Assembly: GCF_002410825.1 (NCBI RefSeq)
Contig: NZ_DHOS01000046.1
Coordinates: forward strand, 1 to 11,855
DNA: 11,855 bases
Source: Proteiniphilum sp. UBA5384
GTDB lineage: Bacteria > Bacteroidota > Bacteroidia > Bacteroidales > Dysgonomonadaceae
Direction of reading: 5' to 3'
Shown: piece after piece, positions 1 through 6,153 of the stretch
Layout: each line of letters starts with the position of its first letter
How positions within the stretch are numbered: the first letter of the stretch is position 1
Position numbers and translations under genes: made by a program
Notes under the pieces: model-generated
Database searches by the model: none
What the model saw: the letters and a program-made list of their open reading frames with translations, nothing else
What the model was told of the DNA's origin: nothing

Positions 1-18
1 CGAGCCCCTCCGGGGTCA
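1..18 (+). tRNA. 3' end of a tRNA gene (partial, identity unresolved)
   Basis: The first bases fit the 3' end of a tRNA: CGAGC (1-5) as the rest of a TTCGAGC T-loop, CCCTC (6-10) as the 3' strand of the T-stem, CGGGGTC (11-17) as the 3' strand of the acceptor stem, and A18 as discriminator. CCA is not encoded. A terminator follows 12 bases later, as expected at the end of a tRNA transcript. The 5' part, including the anticodon, lies outside the window, so the amino acid cannot be called; a GACCCCG 5' acceptor strand would be expected upstream. It could also be a tRNA 3' end restored by an integrating element. Confidence 0.6.
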
Positions 19-30
19 CTTCAAAATCAA

Positions 31-61
31 GCACTTGTCGCTAAAGCGGCGGGTGCTTTTT
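31..61 (+). terminator. Rho-independent terminator after the tRNA
   Basis: An 11-bp stem pairs GCACTTGTCGC (31-41) with GCGGCGGGTGC (46-56) around a TAAA loop. All positions pair if G-U wobbles are allowed. Five T residues (57-61) follow directly. This is a textbook intrinsic terminator for the transcript ending in the tRNA at bases 1-18. Confidence 0.85.
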
Positions 62-66
62 CGTTT

Positions 67-87
67 TAGTCATATTCTAGTCATATT
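67..87. repeat. Two direct copies of TAGTCATATT near the tRNA
   Basis: TAGTCATATT occurs at 67-76 and again at 78-87, separated by one base, so the unit length is 11 bp. It lies just beyond the tRNA terminator, where arm-type or core binding sites of a tyrosine recombinase would be expected if the tRNA is an integration site. The repeat is seen directly; the role as attachment-site DNA is inference, because no integrase gene and no second copy of the tRNA end are in the window. Confidence 0.4.
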
Positions 88-526
88 TTCTCACTGAATC
101 ATCTATAAATACCCACCACCAACAACAAATCAACCGTATCAGGATTCATTCACTTTTTGTAGATGAAACGGCCCTTTCCAACCATCCCACTCATCAAAAC
201 TTTTCGTTGCTTCGTTTTTCATTCCATCATTTCCAACATATTAACCAATTATCATTACATTTGTATGATATACAAGCACAACGATACACAAACGATTGGT
301 AAGGATTAAACGGAACTTGGGGTTGTCTGATTTTCCTCAACGACCGAATCAGTCAAAACAGTCTGCTGCGATAACCTTTCGCATTCTTGACGAGTCGTCA
401 GGTTGTTGAAATTGCGATGAATCCTTTCCTGCCTCTCCACTCTGCAGGAATTATCTACGTTTTTTATTCGGACATCTCGTCTGAGTATTGATAAGTTGAT
501 TTCATGTCGAACATCACAATGTAGCA
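88..526. other. Noncoding stretch between element edge and first gene
   Basis: About 440 bases without a convincing gene. Open frames here are short, with no recognisable domain and no good start context. A possible promoter with an overlapping palindrome lies at 256-275. ACGAT is repeated at 281-285 and 293-297. An in-frame TGA at 497-499 shows that the gene starting at 527 does not extend further upstream. Confidence 0.5.
256..275 (+). promoter_or_regulatory. Possible Bacteroidota -7 box with overlapping palindrome
   Basis: TACATTTG (256-263) fits the Bacteroidota -7 consensus TAnnTTTG. It overlaps the palindrome TTGTAT-GAT-ATACAA (261-275, 6-bp arms, 3-base centre), which could be an operator. 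No good -33 TTTG lies at the expected distance, and a start here would give a 5' leader of roughly 250 bases before the gene at 527. The call is therefore weak. Confidence 0.25.
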
Positions 527-2011
527 ATGCGAGCAAAAGAATATTTAGAGGTCAACAAACAGAAGCTAGCCTATTACGACCAGGTTAAAAAAGTGATCTA
601 CGATCTTTATCCTTTGAGAAACAACAGGCAAAAAACCGAAGAATATTGCAGTCGAAACCTCTTCACCGATCTGCAAGATCATCAGACTTCAAACTCCACA
701 GGTGGTCCCCCTGCGACTGATATGAACCTGGAGAGCGCAATCGACTGTTCAATCGCCAGTCAAATCCGCTTCAGCATCTTAAAAGTCATCAATAGTGACA
801 AGACTTTTCTATTCGCTCACAATATCATAATATCGAAAGCGAGGATATTTGACGATCTACTCACGCTGATCGATTATAAGCTTAGGGATGAAAATGGTAC
901 TTCAACTCAACAGATCGAGCAGGAATGTCAAAAATACAGGGATGATTACCCCAAAACCAATCTCTCCGACTTCCTACTCTATAAGTACAATCTTGAAGTC
1001 TACAATGACTTGCAGGACTATCTTTTATTTGATGAGGATTGTTGGCTATTTGCATTTAACAAAGCGTATGAATTATTCGACCGGGTCAGAATTCTTTTTA
1101 ACGAACCATTCAAAGCACAATATCTGATCAAGAACATTTATCTCAACAACAAAGAACTTGAACGTACCATTGTGGATATCTTGCAAACCCTCATCTTCAA
1201 TTGTACCTATGATCTGTCTGATATCCAAATTAAAAAATTGGCTTTGCTTGCTGACAAAATCAATGAGTATGATGATGAACACTACATCAGGATCGATGAT
1301 TGTTACCTCAGCAGAATCAACAAATTGAAGCTGGAGGAAGTAAACTGGGTGAAAGCCACCAAGCTATTCAACTATGAAATCATCTCCCTCTGGGTAAATC
1401 ACGAAGCTTTCAACCAGGAGCAAAGATTGTGCATTATACAACTCATCGAGATGAAGTACCGGGATGAGAAACAGAAGAATCCCCACATCTTCATTTACGA
1501 CCTCAACTCATTTTTCAACTCACTCCGTGAAACAGTCATTTCGAATGTGGTGAATGACAACGTGGCCGACTATACCTGTGACATGCAGGCTCTCCTGGAT
1601 GAAAACATGGAACTGAAAGCGAAAATCAATCAGAAAGATCAGGAAATTGAGAAGCTGAAAGAATCCTTGCTGCAACTACCTTCGATTCAAGACAACGATG
1701 GTGTAATTAATGCTGATGAAACCAATACTCTGATGTTTGATTCACCCAAAGGAATGACCGTACCACAGCTGGTGCTTGTCTTCTATTACCTCTTCAACGA
1801 GTTGGGTGTCAATTTCGATAACAGCTACAAAACGGCATGGGCCAAATTTATCCATCAGTTGACAGGCAAGTGCCAGCAAAATATCAGATCCGGACTTAAT
1901 ATCGATTTTTTTAACAAGCAAACACACAAGAATATGCGATATGTCGCCTCTTTTTTTGTTGAATTGTTCCCGACGATCTCAGAGAAAATATTAAATGATA
2001 TTAAAGAATAG
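527..2011 (+). CDS. Hypothetical protein, 494 aa, with coiled coil and conserved-looking C-terminal module
   Basis: I do not recognise a characterised family. The protein is soluble and rich in charged and aromatic residues, with no signal peptide, membrane segment or catalytic motif that I can see. Residues about 358-384 form a strongly charged heptad-like segment (ENMELKAKINQKDQEIEK), a likely coiled coil. It separates a long helical N-terminal part from a C-terminal module (about 405-494) beginning TVPQLVLVFYYLFNELGV and ending near FPTISEKILNDIKE. From memory, similar tails occur at the end of otherwise different proteins in Bacteroidota accessory elements; this is not verified. ATG at 527 is the only reasonable start, because an in-frame TGA lies at 497. 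It sits between the tRNA edge and the regulatory/replication genes, so a role in element maintenance or regulation is plausible but unproven. Confidence 0.75.
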   Translation: MRAKEYLEVNKQKLAYYDQVKKVIYDLYPLRNNRQKTEEYCSRNLFTDLQDHQTSNSTGGPPATDMNLESAIDCSIASQIRFSILKVINSDKTFLFAHNIIISKARIFDDLLTLIDYKLRDENGTSTQQIEQECQKYRDDYPKTNLSDFLLYKYNLEVYNDLQDYLLFDEDCWLFAFNKAYELFDRVRILFNEPFKAQYLIKNIYLNNKELERTIVDILQTLIFNCTYDLSDIQIKKLALLADKINEYDDEHYIRIDDCYLSRINKLKLEEVNWVKATKLFNYEIISLWVNHEAFNQEQRLCIIQLIEMKYRDEKQKNPHIFIYDLNSFFNSLRETVISNVVNDNVADYTCDMQALLDENMELKAKINQKDQEIEKLKESLLQLPSIQDNDGVINADETNTLMFDSPKGMTVPQLVLVFYYLFNELGVNFDNSYKTAWAKFIHQLTGKCQQNIRSGLNIDFFNKQTHKNMRYVASFFVELFPTISEKILNDIKE

Positions 2012-2077
2012 CTGAAAATTAACCATTTAGTACTACTCCTGTACGAAATAAACAGCTACAACCTTTTTTTGCCTATC

Positions 2078-2085
2078 TATATTTG
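2078..2085 (+). promoter_or_regulatory. Candidate -7 promoter box upstream of the first HTH gene
   Basis: TATATTTG matches the Bacteroidota -7 consensus TAnnTTTG exactly. A start about 6-7 bases downstream would fall at the base of the hairpin beginning at 2089, giving a transcript that opens with a stem-loop and has a leader of about 75 bases before the ATG at 2165. No clear -33 TTTG is present at 18-21 bases; the nearest TTTG (2068-2071) is too close. Confidence 0.4.
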
Positions 2086-2159
2086 TGCCACTGTCTCACC
2101 GTTGAGGCAGTGATTCACTTTTCTATTGGCACGAGGGTGAATCAATTAATGCCTTTTTT
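2085..2159 (+). promoter_or_regulatory. Nested inverted repeats in the leader of the HTH/replication genes
   Basis: Three pairings overlap. CACTGTCTCA (2089-2098) pairs with TGAGGCAGTG (2103-2112) around CCGT, 10 bp with one G-U. TGATTCAC (2111-2118) pairs perfectly with GTGAATCA (2137-2144) across 18 bases. Within that loop, TGGCAC (2127-2132) is complementary to GTGCCA (2085-2090), just before the first stem. The T-run TTTTTT (2154-2159) follows. The set can form adjacent hairpins, a pseudoknot-like contact or alternative folds. It may be a terminator for the upstream gene, a regulatory leader, or a protein-binding site. Confidence 0.5.
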
Positions 2160-2164
2160 AAACT

Positions 2165-2506
2165 ATGGATAACAATGAGATTACCTTTAATGAACTGCCC
2201 GTTGCGGTTGCAGTCCTGATCGATAAGATCAGCTCCCTGGAATTGATGATTGAAGAATCACTCACCGGCAAGAAGTTGGATGAGGTTCAATGGATGAATG
2301 TGGATGAGCTGTGTGAATATCTTCCGGGTAAACCGGCAAAACAAACTGTCTATGGTTGGGTCTGCTCCAAATTCATTCCCTACCACAAGAAGGGGAAGAA
2401 ACTCCAGTTTCTGAAGTCTGAAATCGATGAGTGGCTCCTTGCAGATGACAAGCCGAAAGTATCTTTGCAGCTCCCCGAAGTACGCAGATACAATCGAAGG
2501 AAATGA
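2165..2506 (+). CDS. Helix-turn-helix DNA-binding protein, excisionase/MerR-like
   Basis: A 113-residue protein with a helix-turn-helix of the excisionase/MerR-like type (HTH_17 class) at about residues 43-91. It has the order typical of that family: WMNVDELCEYLPG as the first helix, TVYGWV as the recognition helix, a basic wing with IPYHKKGKKLQF, and the closing helix SEIDEWL. An N-terminal helical extension (1-40) may serve dimerisation. The C-terminus is basic (RRYNRRK). Such proteins act in integrated elements as excision factors or as AlpA/P4-Vis-like regulators of integrase and replication genes. Here it opens a gene cluster with a second HTH protein and the SF3 helicase, which supports a regulatory role in the element. 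There is no Shine-Dalgarno sequence next to the ATG; instead a T-rich tract and a structured leader precede it. Confidence 0.85.
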   Translation: MDNNEITFNELPVAVAVLIDKISSLELMIEESLTGKKLDEVQWMNVDELCEYLPGKPAKQTVYGWVCSKFIPYHKKGKKLQFLKSEIDEWLLADDKPKVSLQLPEVRRYNRRK

Positions 2507-2508
2507 CC

Positions 2509-2568
2509 ATGATCCCGGGCAGCAGAAAAAATACACCAATGAATAAAACGAGGGGGAATTTATCTTGA
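2509..2568 (+). CDS. Possible 19-codon leader ORF coupling the two HTH genes
   Basis: ATG at 2509 opens a 19-codon frame (MIPGSRKNTPMNKTRGNLS) ending in a TGA (2566-2568) that shares its A with the ATG of the next gene (TGATG). It begins 2 bases after the stop of the preceding gene. Its 3' half contains the AGGGGG that can act as ribosome binding site for the gene at 2568. This arrangement would pass ribosomes from one HTH gene to the next. It may equally be a chance frame; nothing in the peptide suggests a function of its own. Confidence 0.2.
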   Translation: MIPGSRKNTPMNKTRGNLS

Positions 2569-2813
2569 TGACTATGACCGAAATCATTCAACCCGACGAC
2601 CTCGACGAGTGGAACGACTGGATCGATGCCCAGGATGTCATGCAGAAGCTCCATGTCTCCGTCCGCACAATGCAGACCTGGAGAACAAATGGTCTGTTGC
2701 CCTACTCGCGCATCAACAACAAATTCTACTACCGGAAATCAGATATCCTGGCTTTACTCAACAAATTTTACATTGCAAGAAGGGAGGCTGACAATGACGA
2801 ATCTACCCAATGA
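2568..2813 (+). CDS. Small helix-turn-helix protein, excisionase-like
   Basis: An 81-residue protein dominated by one excisionase-like helix-turn-helix (HTH_17 class) at about residues 20-66. DAQDVMQKLHVSVRTMQTWR forms the two HTH helices, followed by the wing LLPYSRINNKFYY and the closing helix KSDILALLNKF. The ATG at 2568 is preferred over the TTG one codon earlier because AGGGGGA (2551-2557) lies about 10 bases upstream and the ATG overlaps a TGA (TGATG). Its 3' end overlaps the next gene by 20 bases, so it is translated in one operon with the SF3 helicase. Two different HTH proteins of the same class side by side, directly before the replication helicase, suggest a regulatory pair, for example an excision factor plus a control protein. 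Which does what cannot be read from sequence. Confidence 0.85.
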   Translation: MTMTEIIQPDDLDEWNDWIDAQDVMQKLHVSVRTMQTWRTNGLLPYSRINNKFYYRKSDILALLNKFYIARREADNDESTQ

Positions 2814-4359
2814 ACAATCCGGCTTACCACCCAAATCAACTTCATTATTTCTTCATGATGATGTACCAGCAAACCCGCACAATGACCACACCAAATTGAA
2901 CGGTACCGGTTTCATCGAATTGCTGGAAATGGATCTGCAGATGTTCCAAATGCAGTTCCGGGAGAAGGAGGAGGGATTGAAGATAGATCATTCGAAGATC
3001 CTCAACTCTCTCTTCGATCAGATCGATCAGGTGGACTTCCGACAGGTGGCGGAGTTCACCAACGAGGAACAGAAGCTTTATAAAAAACATTACCTGGTCA
3101 CCTGCATCGAGAAGATCCTCGAGACGGCCAACCGGAACAACTGGGGTATCTGTCGCAACCACGACTTCATCTATCTCTACAACGGGGATTATTGGAACCT
3201 GCTGGACAACATCGAATACCAGACGTTCCTGGGAATTGCCGCCGAGAAGATGGGTGTCGATCGATTCGATGCACGGCTCTACACCTTCCGTGAACAACTG
3301 CTCAAACAGTTCCTCGCGGTAGCCAACCTGCCAAAGCCACCGCAATCCGACAAGGTCGTGCTGATCAACCTCAAAAATGGTACCTTCGAGATTGATGAGG
3401 GAAAGTATACCCTGCGACGACACGACCGTAACGATTTCCTGACCTATATGCTCCCTTTCTCTTACGATGAAGCTGCCGGCTGCCCGATTTTTAAGAAGTA
3501 TCTCAACCGGATCCTGCCCGATACCGGCCGGCAGATGATCCTGGCGGAGTACCTGGGATATCTTTTCATCAAACACTCGGTACTCAAATTGGAGAAAGCC
3601 CTGCTCCTCTACGGCAAAGGAGCGAACGGCAAATCGGTTTTCTTCGATGTGGTGAATGCGCTCCTGGGGGGCACCGAGAACGTGAGCAGTTACTCTCTGC
3701 AGAACCTCACAAACGAGAATGGATACTACCGGGCCATGCTGGCCAACAGGCTGGTCAACTACGCCAGTGAGATCAACGGCAAGCTCGAGGCATCCATCTT
3801 CAAGCAGCTGGTCTCCGGTGAACCGGTCGAAGCACGATTGCCTTACGGTGAACCCTTCACGCTGACCAACTATGCGAAGCTGATCTTCAACTGCAACGAA
3901 CTACCCAGGGAGGTAGAGCAGACCAATGCCTTCTTCCGCCGCTTCCTCATCATCCCGTTCGATGTCACCATTCCCGAGGAGGAGCAGGACAAGGAGCTGG
4001 CGCAGAAGATCATCCGTAAGGAACTTTCAGGAGTATTCAACTGGGTCCTGGAGGGATTGAAACGATTGCTGCAACAAAAGCAGTTCACCCACAGCGATGC
4101 GGTGGAGGAAACGCTCGAGAACTACATCAAGGTCTCCAACTCGGTGATCCTCTTCCTGGAGGAGGAAGGGTATCAGAAATCCCCCGATGCCTTTATCCAA
4201 TTGAAGGATCTCTACAACCAGTACAAGTCCTTCTGTTTCGATGGCAGCTACCATCCCGTTTCCAAAAGGAACTTCTCAGAAAGGCTCCGCAATGCGGAGA
4301 TAATCATCGAAAGAAAGAATTTTGGCATTGTGGTCTATGTCAGCAACAGCCCTTTTTAG
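2794..4359 (+). CDS. P4/D5-family SF3 DNA helicase, replication initiator type
   Basis: A 521-residue superfamily 3 helicase of the phage/plasmid primase P4 C-terminal family. A D5_N-like region spans about 190-310, with NLKNGTFEI and, later, ILAEYLGYLF. The ATPase core has Walker A GKGANGKS (274-281), a downstream LIFNCNELP strand (about 362-370) and the FFRRF arginine-finger segment starting at 380. A small C-terminal winged-helix-like region (about 450-517) ends the protein. Such helicases unwind element DNA at its origin and often recognise iterons. The N-terminus (1-180) has no archaeo-eukaryotic primase motifs that I can see, so priming is probably supplied by the primase-like protein at 4531. 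ATG 2794 was chosen because AGGGAGG (2781-2787) lies 6 bases upstream, and because sequence before it in this frame is the shadow of the HTH gene. Base composition is much more GC-rich than in the right-hand cargo genes. Confidence 0.9.
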   Translation: MTNLPNEQSGLPPKSTSLFLHDDVPANPHNDHTKLNGTGFIELLEMDLQMFQMQFREKEEGLKIDHSKILNSLFDQIDQVDFRQVAEFTNEEQKLYKKHYLVTCIEKILETANRNNWGICRNHDFIYLYNGDYWNLLDNIEYQTFLGIAAEKMGVDRFDARLYTFREQLLKQFLAVANLPKPPQSDKVVLINLKNGTFEIDEGKYTLRRHDRNDFLTYMLPFSYDEAAGCPIFKKYLNRILPDTGRQMILAEYLGYLFIKHSVLKLEKALLLYGKGANGKSVFFDVVNALLGGTENVSSYSLQNLTNENGYYRAMLANRLVNYASEINGKLEASIFKQLVSGEPVEARLPYGEPFTLTNYAKLIFNCNELPREVEQTNAFFRRFLIIPFDVTIPEEEQDKELAQKIIRKELSGVFNWVLEGLKRLLQQKQFTHSDAVEETLENYIKVSNSVILFLEEEGYQKSPDAFIQLKDLYNQYKSFCFDGSYHPVSKRNFSERLRNAEIIIERKNFGIVVYVSNSPF

Positions 4360-4530
4360 TTTGGGTAAGAAATACTTTTTTTTTCGTCGTTCATTTGCTT
4401 CACCTTTTACACAAATCAATGAACGAATCTCTCCGACTTTGTATGCAAACTTGCCTGTTTATGAAAACGAACTTGTCCGACTTAGTGAACGAAGTGAATA
4501 AAGTGTAGCTGAATAAACAATCTTTTTTTT
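4360..4530. repeat. Iteron-like repeats; candidate replication origin
   Basis: Between the SF3 helicase and the primase-like gene lie several copies of a 9-bp motif close to A(A/G)TGAACGA. TCGTTCATT (4387-4395) is an exact reverse copy of AATGAACGA (4418-4426). AGTGAACGA (4484-4492), AGTGAATAA (4493-4501) and AGTGTAGCT (4502-4510) run head to tail with an exact 9-bp period. TCCGACTT is repeated at 4432-4439 and 4476-4483. Long T-tracts flank the region (4376-4384 and 4523-4530), which could ease melting. Phage P4 alpha helicase binds 9-bp iterons of the GGTGAACAG type, which resemble this motif. The origin role is inference; part of the region may also be the leader of the next gene. Confidence 0.45.
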
Positions 4531-5928
4531 ATGTCGATCTACAAAAGACCCTACCTGCAACCCTACAAGGGTAAGTCAACCCGGCACACCTGCCCCACCT
4601 GCAAGACGAAGTACGCCTTCACGCTCTACCTCAACGGCAACACCGGACAGCCCATTCACCCCACCGTGGGCATATGCAACCGCGAGATCAAGTGCGGATA
4701 CCACTACACCCCACGACAATATTTCGATGAGCACCCGGAATGTAAAAACACCCAATCAAAGACCCAAATTTCCAATAACCACTCACAACAAACGTCAGCT
4801 CCATCCGGAGCAAATCCTCTAAATGAATTCGCTCATCCCGGAGGAACCCCTCATCTGGAAACCACTAATCCAGGATCCCCTCATACAGAATCTTCACTGT
4901 CCGGATTCTCTCAATGCAGATCTCCTCACCCCGGATTCCCCAAACCCAAACACCATCCAGTACTGTTTCCCCCAAATTATCCCCAAATAAATCCGGTTGA
5001 GTTCGATCTTATCCCTAACTATCTTGTGGAGAAATCAGTTTCCTGCAATTCCCATTTCGTCTGCTTCCTTCAGCAACATTTTAGTGAAGAGCAGATCAAC
5101 GAAGCAATCAATCAATACTCCCTGGGTGCTACGAAGAACAACGAAGTAATCTTCTGGCAGATCGATATCAATGGGAAGGTCCGCACCGGTAAGATCATGC
5201 AATATAACCCTGAGACCGGCAGACGAATCAAAAACATATCCGGTGCAATCAACTGGGTGCACAACAAGCTGAAGAAAACCGATCCCACTTTTGCCGACTT
5301 CAAACTCACTCAATGCTATTTCGGAGAACATCTGCTGCGATTGCACCCCTGCAAACCGGTTGCAATCGTTGAGGCAGAGAAGACTGCCATCATCGCGAGC
5401 ATGCTGTTTGGTAACTATATCTGGTTAGCGGCCGGGAACCTCAACGGCATTACAGCAGAAAAATCAACCGTTCTTCGGGACCGCAACATCGTTCTCTTCC
5501 CCGATGCCGGCTGTTTCGAGAAATGGAACAAGAAGAAAGAAGAGATCCGCAACGAGATCTTCTGTCAAATCAATATCTCCTACTTGGTAGAAACCCACGC
5601 AACTCCCCAGCAATCCCACGACGGTTACGACATTGCCGACTACATCCTCGACCAACTTTCAAAATTCGCAGTTGAATATTCAAAAACACCACAGGCAATA
5701 AACTCAACATCAGAATCTGCATCATCATCAGCCGCCGAAGATCCAAACCATCACAATAAAAAACCTCAACTCGTAAAAACATCCGTTCCAACTCCCCAAC
5801 CTCAAACTACAAACGATCCAGCACCTCAAAAGACCGCACCATTCAGCCCCACACTTCAACAAATGATTGATCTCAACTCCTCACTATTAACCCTCATCTA
5901 CGAATTTCAATTGGTCGAATGTCAGTAA
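4531..5928 (+). CDS. Zinc-finger/Toprim primase-like protein (DUF6371-like)
   Basis: A 465-residue protein. Residues 21-58 hold a CHC2-like zinc ribbon: C21-P-T-C24, then C49 and C55 with H58 close by. Residues about 276-330 resemble a Toprim core, with VAIVEAEKTA (E281) and IVLFPDAG (D325). The whole resembles the DUF6371 family found in Bacteroidota mobile elements. The usual DxD of DnaG-type Toprim is reduced to a single Asp followed by Ala-Gly, so metal chemistry may differ or be weak. Between the two domains lies a Pro/Gly/His linker with a 10-residue repeat (102-141), and the C-terminal 70-80 residues are Ser/Pro/Gln-rich and probably disordered. The likely role is priming or helping to load replication at the element origin with the SF3 helicase just upstream. 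The ATG follows eight T residues and has no Shine-Dalgarno sequence. Confidence 0.8.
   Translation: MSIYKRPYLQPYKGKSTRHTCPTCKTKYAFTLYLNGNTGQPIHPTVGICNREIKCGYHYTPRQYFDEHPECKNTQSKTQISNNHSQQTSAPSGANPLNEFAHPGGTPHLETTNPGSPHTESSLSGFSQCRSPHPGFPKPKHHPVLFPPNYPQINPVEFDLIPNYLVEKSVSCNSHFVCFLQQHFSEEQINEAINQYSLGATKNNEVIFWQIDINGKVRTGKIMQYNPETGRRIKNISGAINWVHNKLKKTDPTFADFKLTQCYFGEHLLRLHPCKPVAIVEAEKTAIIASMLFGNYIWLAAGNLNGITAEKSTVLRDRNIVLFPDAGCFEKWNKKKEEIRNEIFCQINISYLVETHATPQQSHDGYDIADYILDQLSKFAVEYSKTPQAINSTSESASSSAAEDPNHHNKKPQLVKTSVPTPQPQTTNDPAPQKTAPFSPTLQQMIDLNSSLLTLIYEFQLVECQ
4834..4953 (+). repeat. Four 30-bp degenerate coding repeats (decapeptide linker)
   Basis: Residues 102-141 of the primase-like protein fall into four units of exactly 10 residues: HPGGTPHLET, TNPGSPHTES, SLSGFSQCRS and PHPGFPKPKH. 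Gly is fixed at position 4 (G105, G115, G125, G135), and Pro or Ser occupies position 6 in each. At DNA level the units share CCTCA and (C/T)CCGGA-type words at 30-bp spacing. It reads as a decayed in-frame minisatellite forming a flexible linker between the zinc finger and the Toprim-like domain. Confidence 0.5.
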
Positions 5929-6003
5929 GCTGAATAATATTTCGCACCCTAATTCCAATTATATTCGTGACCAAGCAACCATACCAGCAGCCATAACACT
6001 AAT

Positions 6004-6058
6004 ACAACTTGTTAATCATTGATTTTTATTGATATTTAACTACTGTGACACAAGTTGT
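6004..6058. promoter_or_regulatory. Paired ACAASTTGT operator-like sites
   Basis: ACAACTTGT (6004-6012) and ACAAGTTGT (6050-6058) are perfect reverse complements of each other, and each is itself a 4+1+4 palindrome. Their centres are 46 bp apart, and they lie upstream of the candidate promoter of the helicase operon. Two identical dyads suggest a regulator binding as dimers with possible looping. They could also pair as a long-loop hairpin. The sites are seen directly; the role is inferred. Confidence 0.3.
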
Positions 6059-6125
6059 CAAAAGTATGAGCTTTTTTTGTGTTACGAACGAGAATGTATA
6101 TTGCTTTGATAATTGAATTTTATAA

Positions 6126-6153
6126 TTGATAAGGTCTTTTTTTCTTATCTTTG
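6126..6153 (+). promoter_or_regulatory. Candidate promoter of the helicase operon
   Basis: TATCTTTG (6146-6153) matches the Bacteroidota -7 box TAnnTTTG. A TTG (6126-6128) lies 17 bases upstream, slightly closer than the usual spacing. GATAAG (6128-6133) and CTTATC (6144-6149) form an inverted repeat inside the promoter that could be an operator. Transcription from here would give a leader of about 150 bases before the ATG at 6312. Confidence 0.4.

Noticed and set aside
306..536. 76-codon open frame on the - strand before the first gene
   Set aside because: No recognisable domain and no start context. It overlaps the start of the well-supported gene at 527, so it is treated as chance.
2626..2793. 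Extension of the SF3 helicase by 56 codons upstream
   Set aside because: This stretch is the other frame of the HTH gene. The ATG at 2794 has a good ribosome binding site 6 bases upstream.
2845..3576. 243-codon open frame on the - strand
   Set aside because: It lies entirely opposite the SF3 helicase gene. Its translation is Val/Leu/Gln-rich, as expected for an antisense frame of a GC-balanced coding region.
4387..4510. CRISPR-like or terminator reading of the repeats
   Set aside because: Units are only 9 bp and partly head to tail without spacers, so it is not a CRISPR array. The inverted pair has a 22-base loop and no following T-run, so it is not a good terminator.
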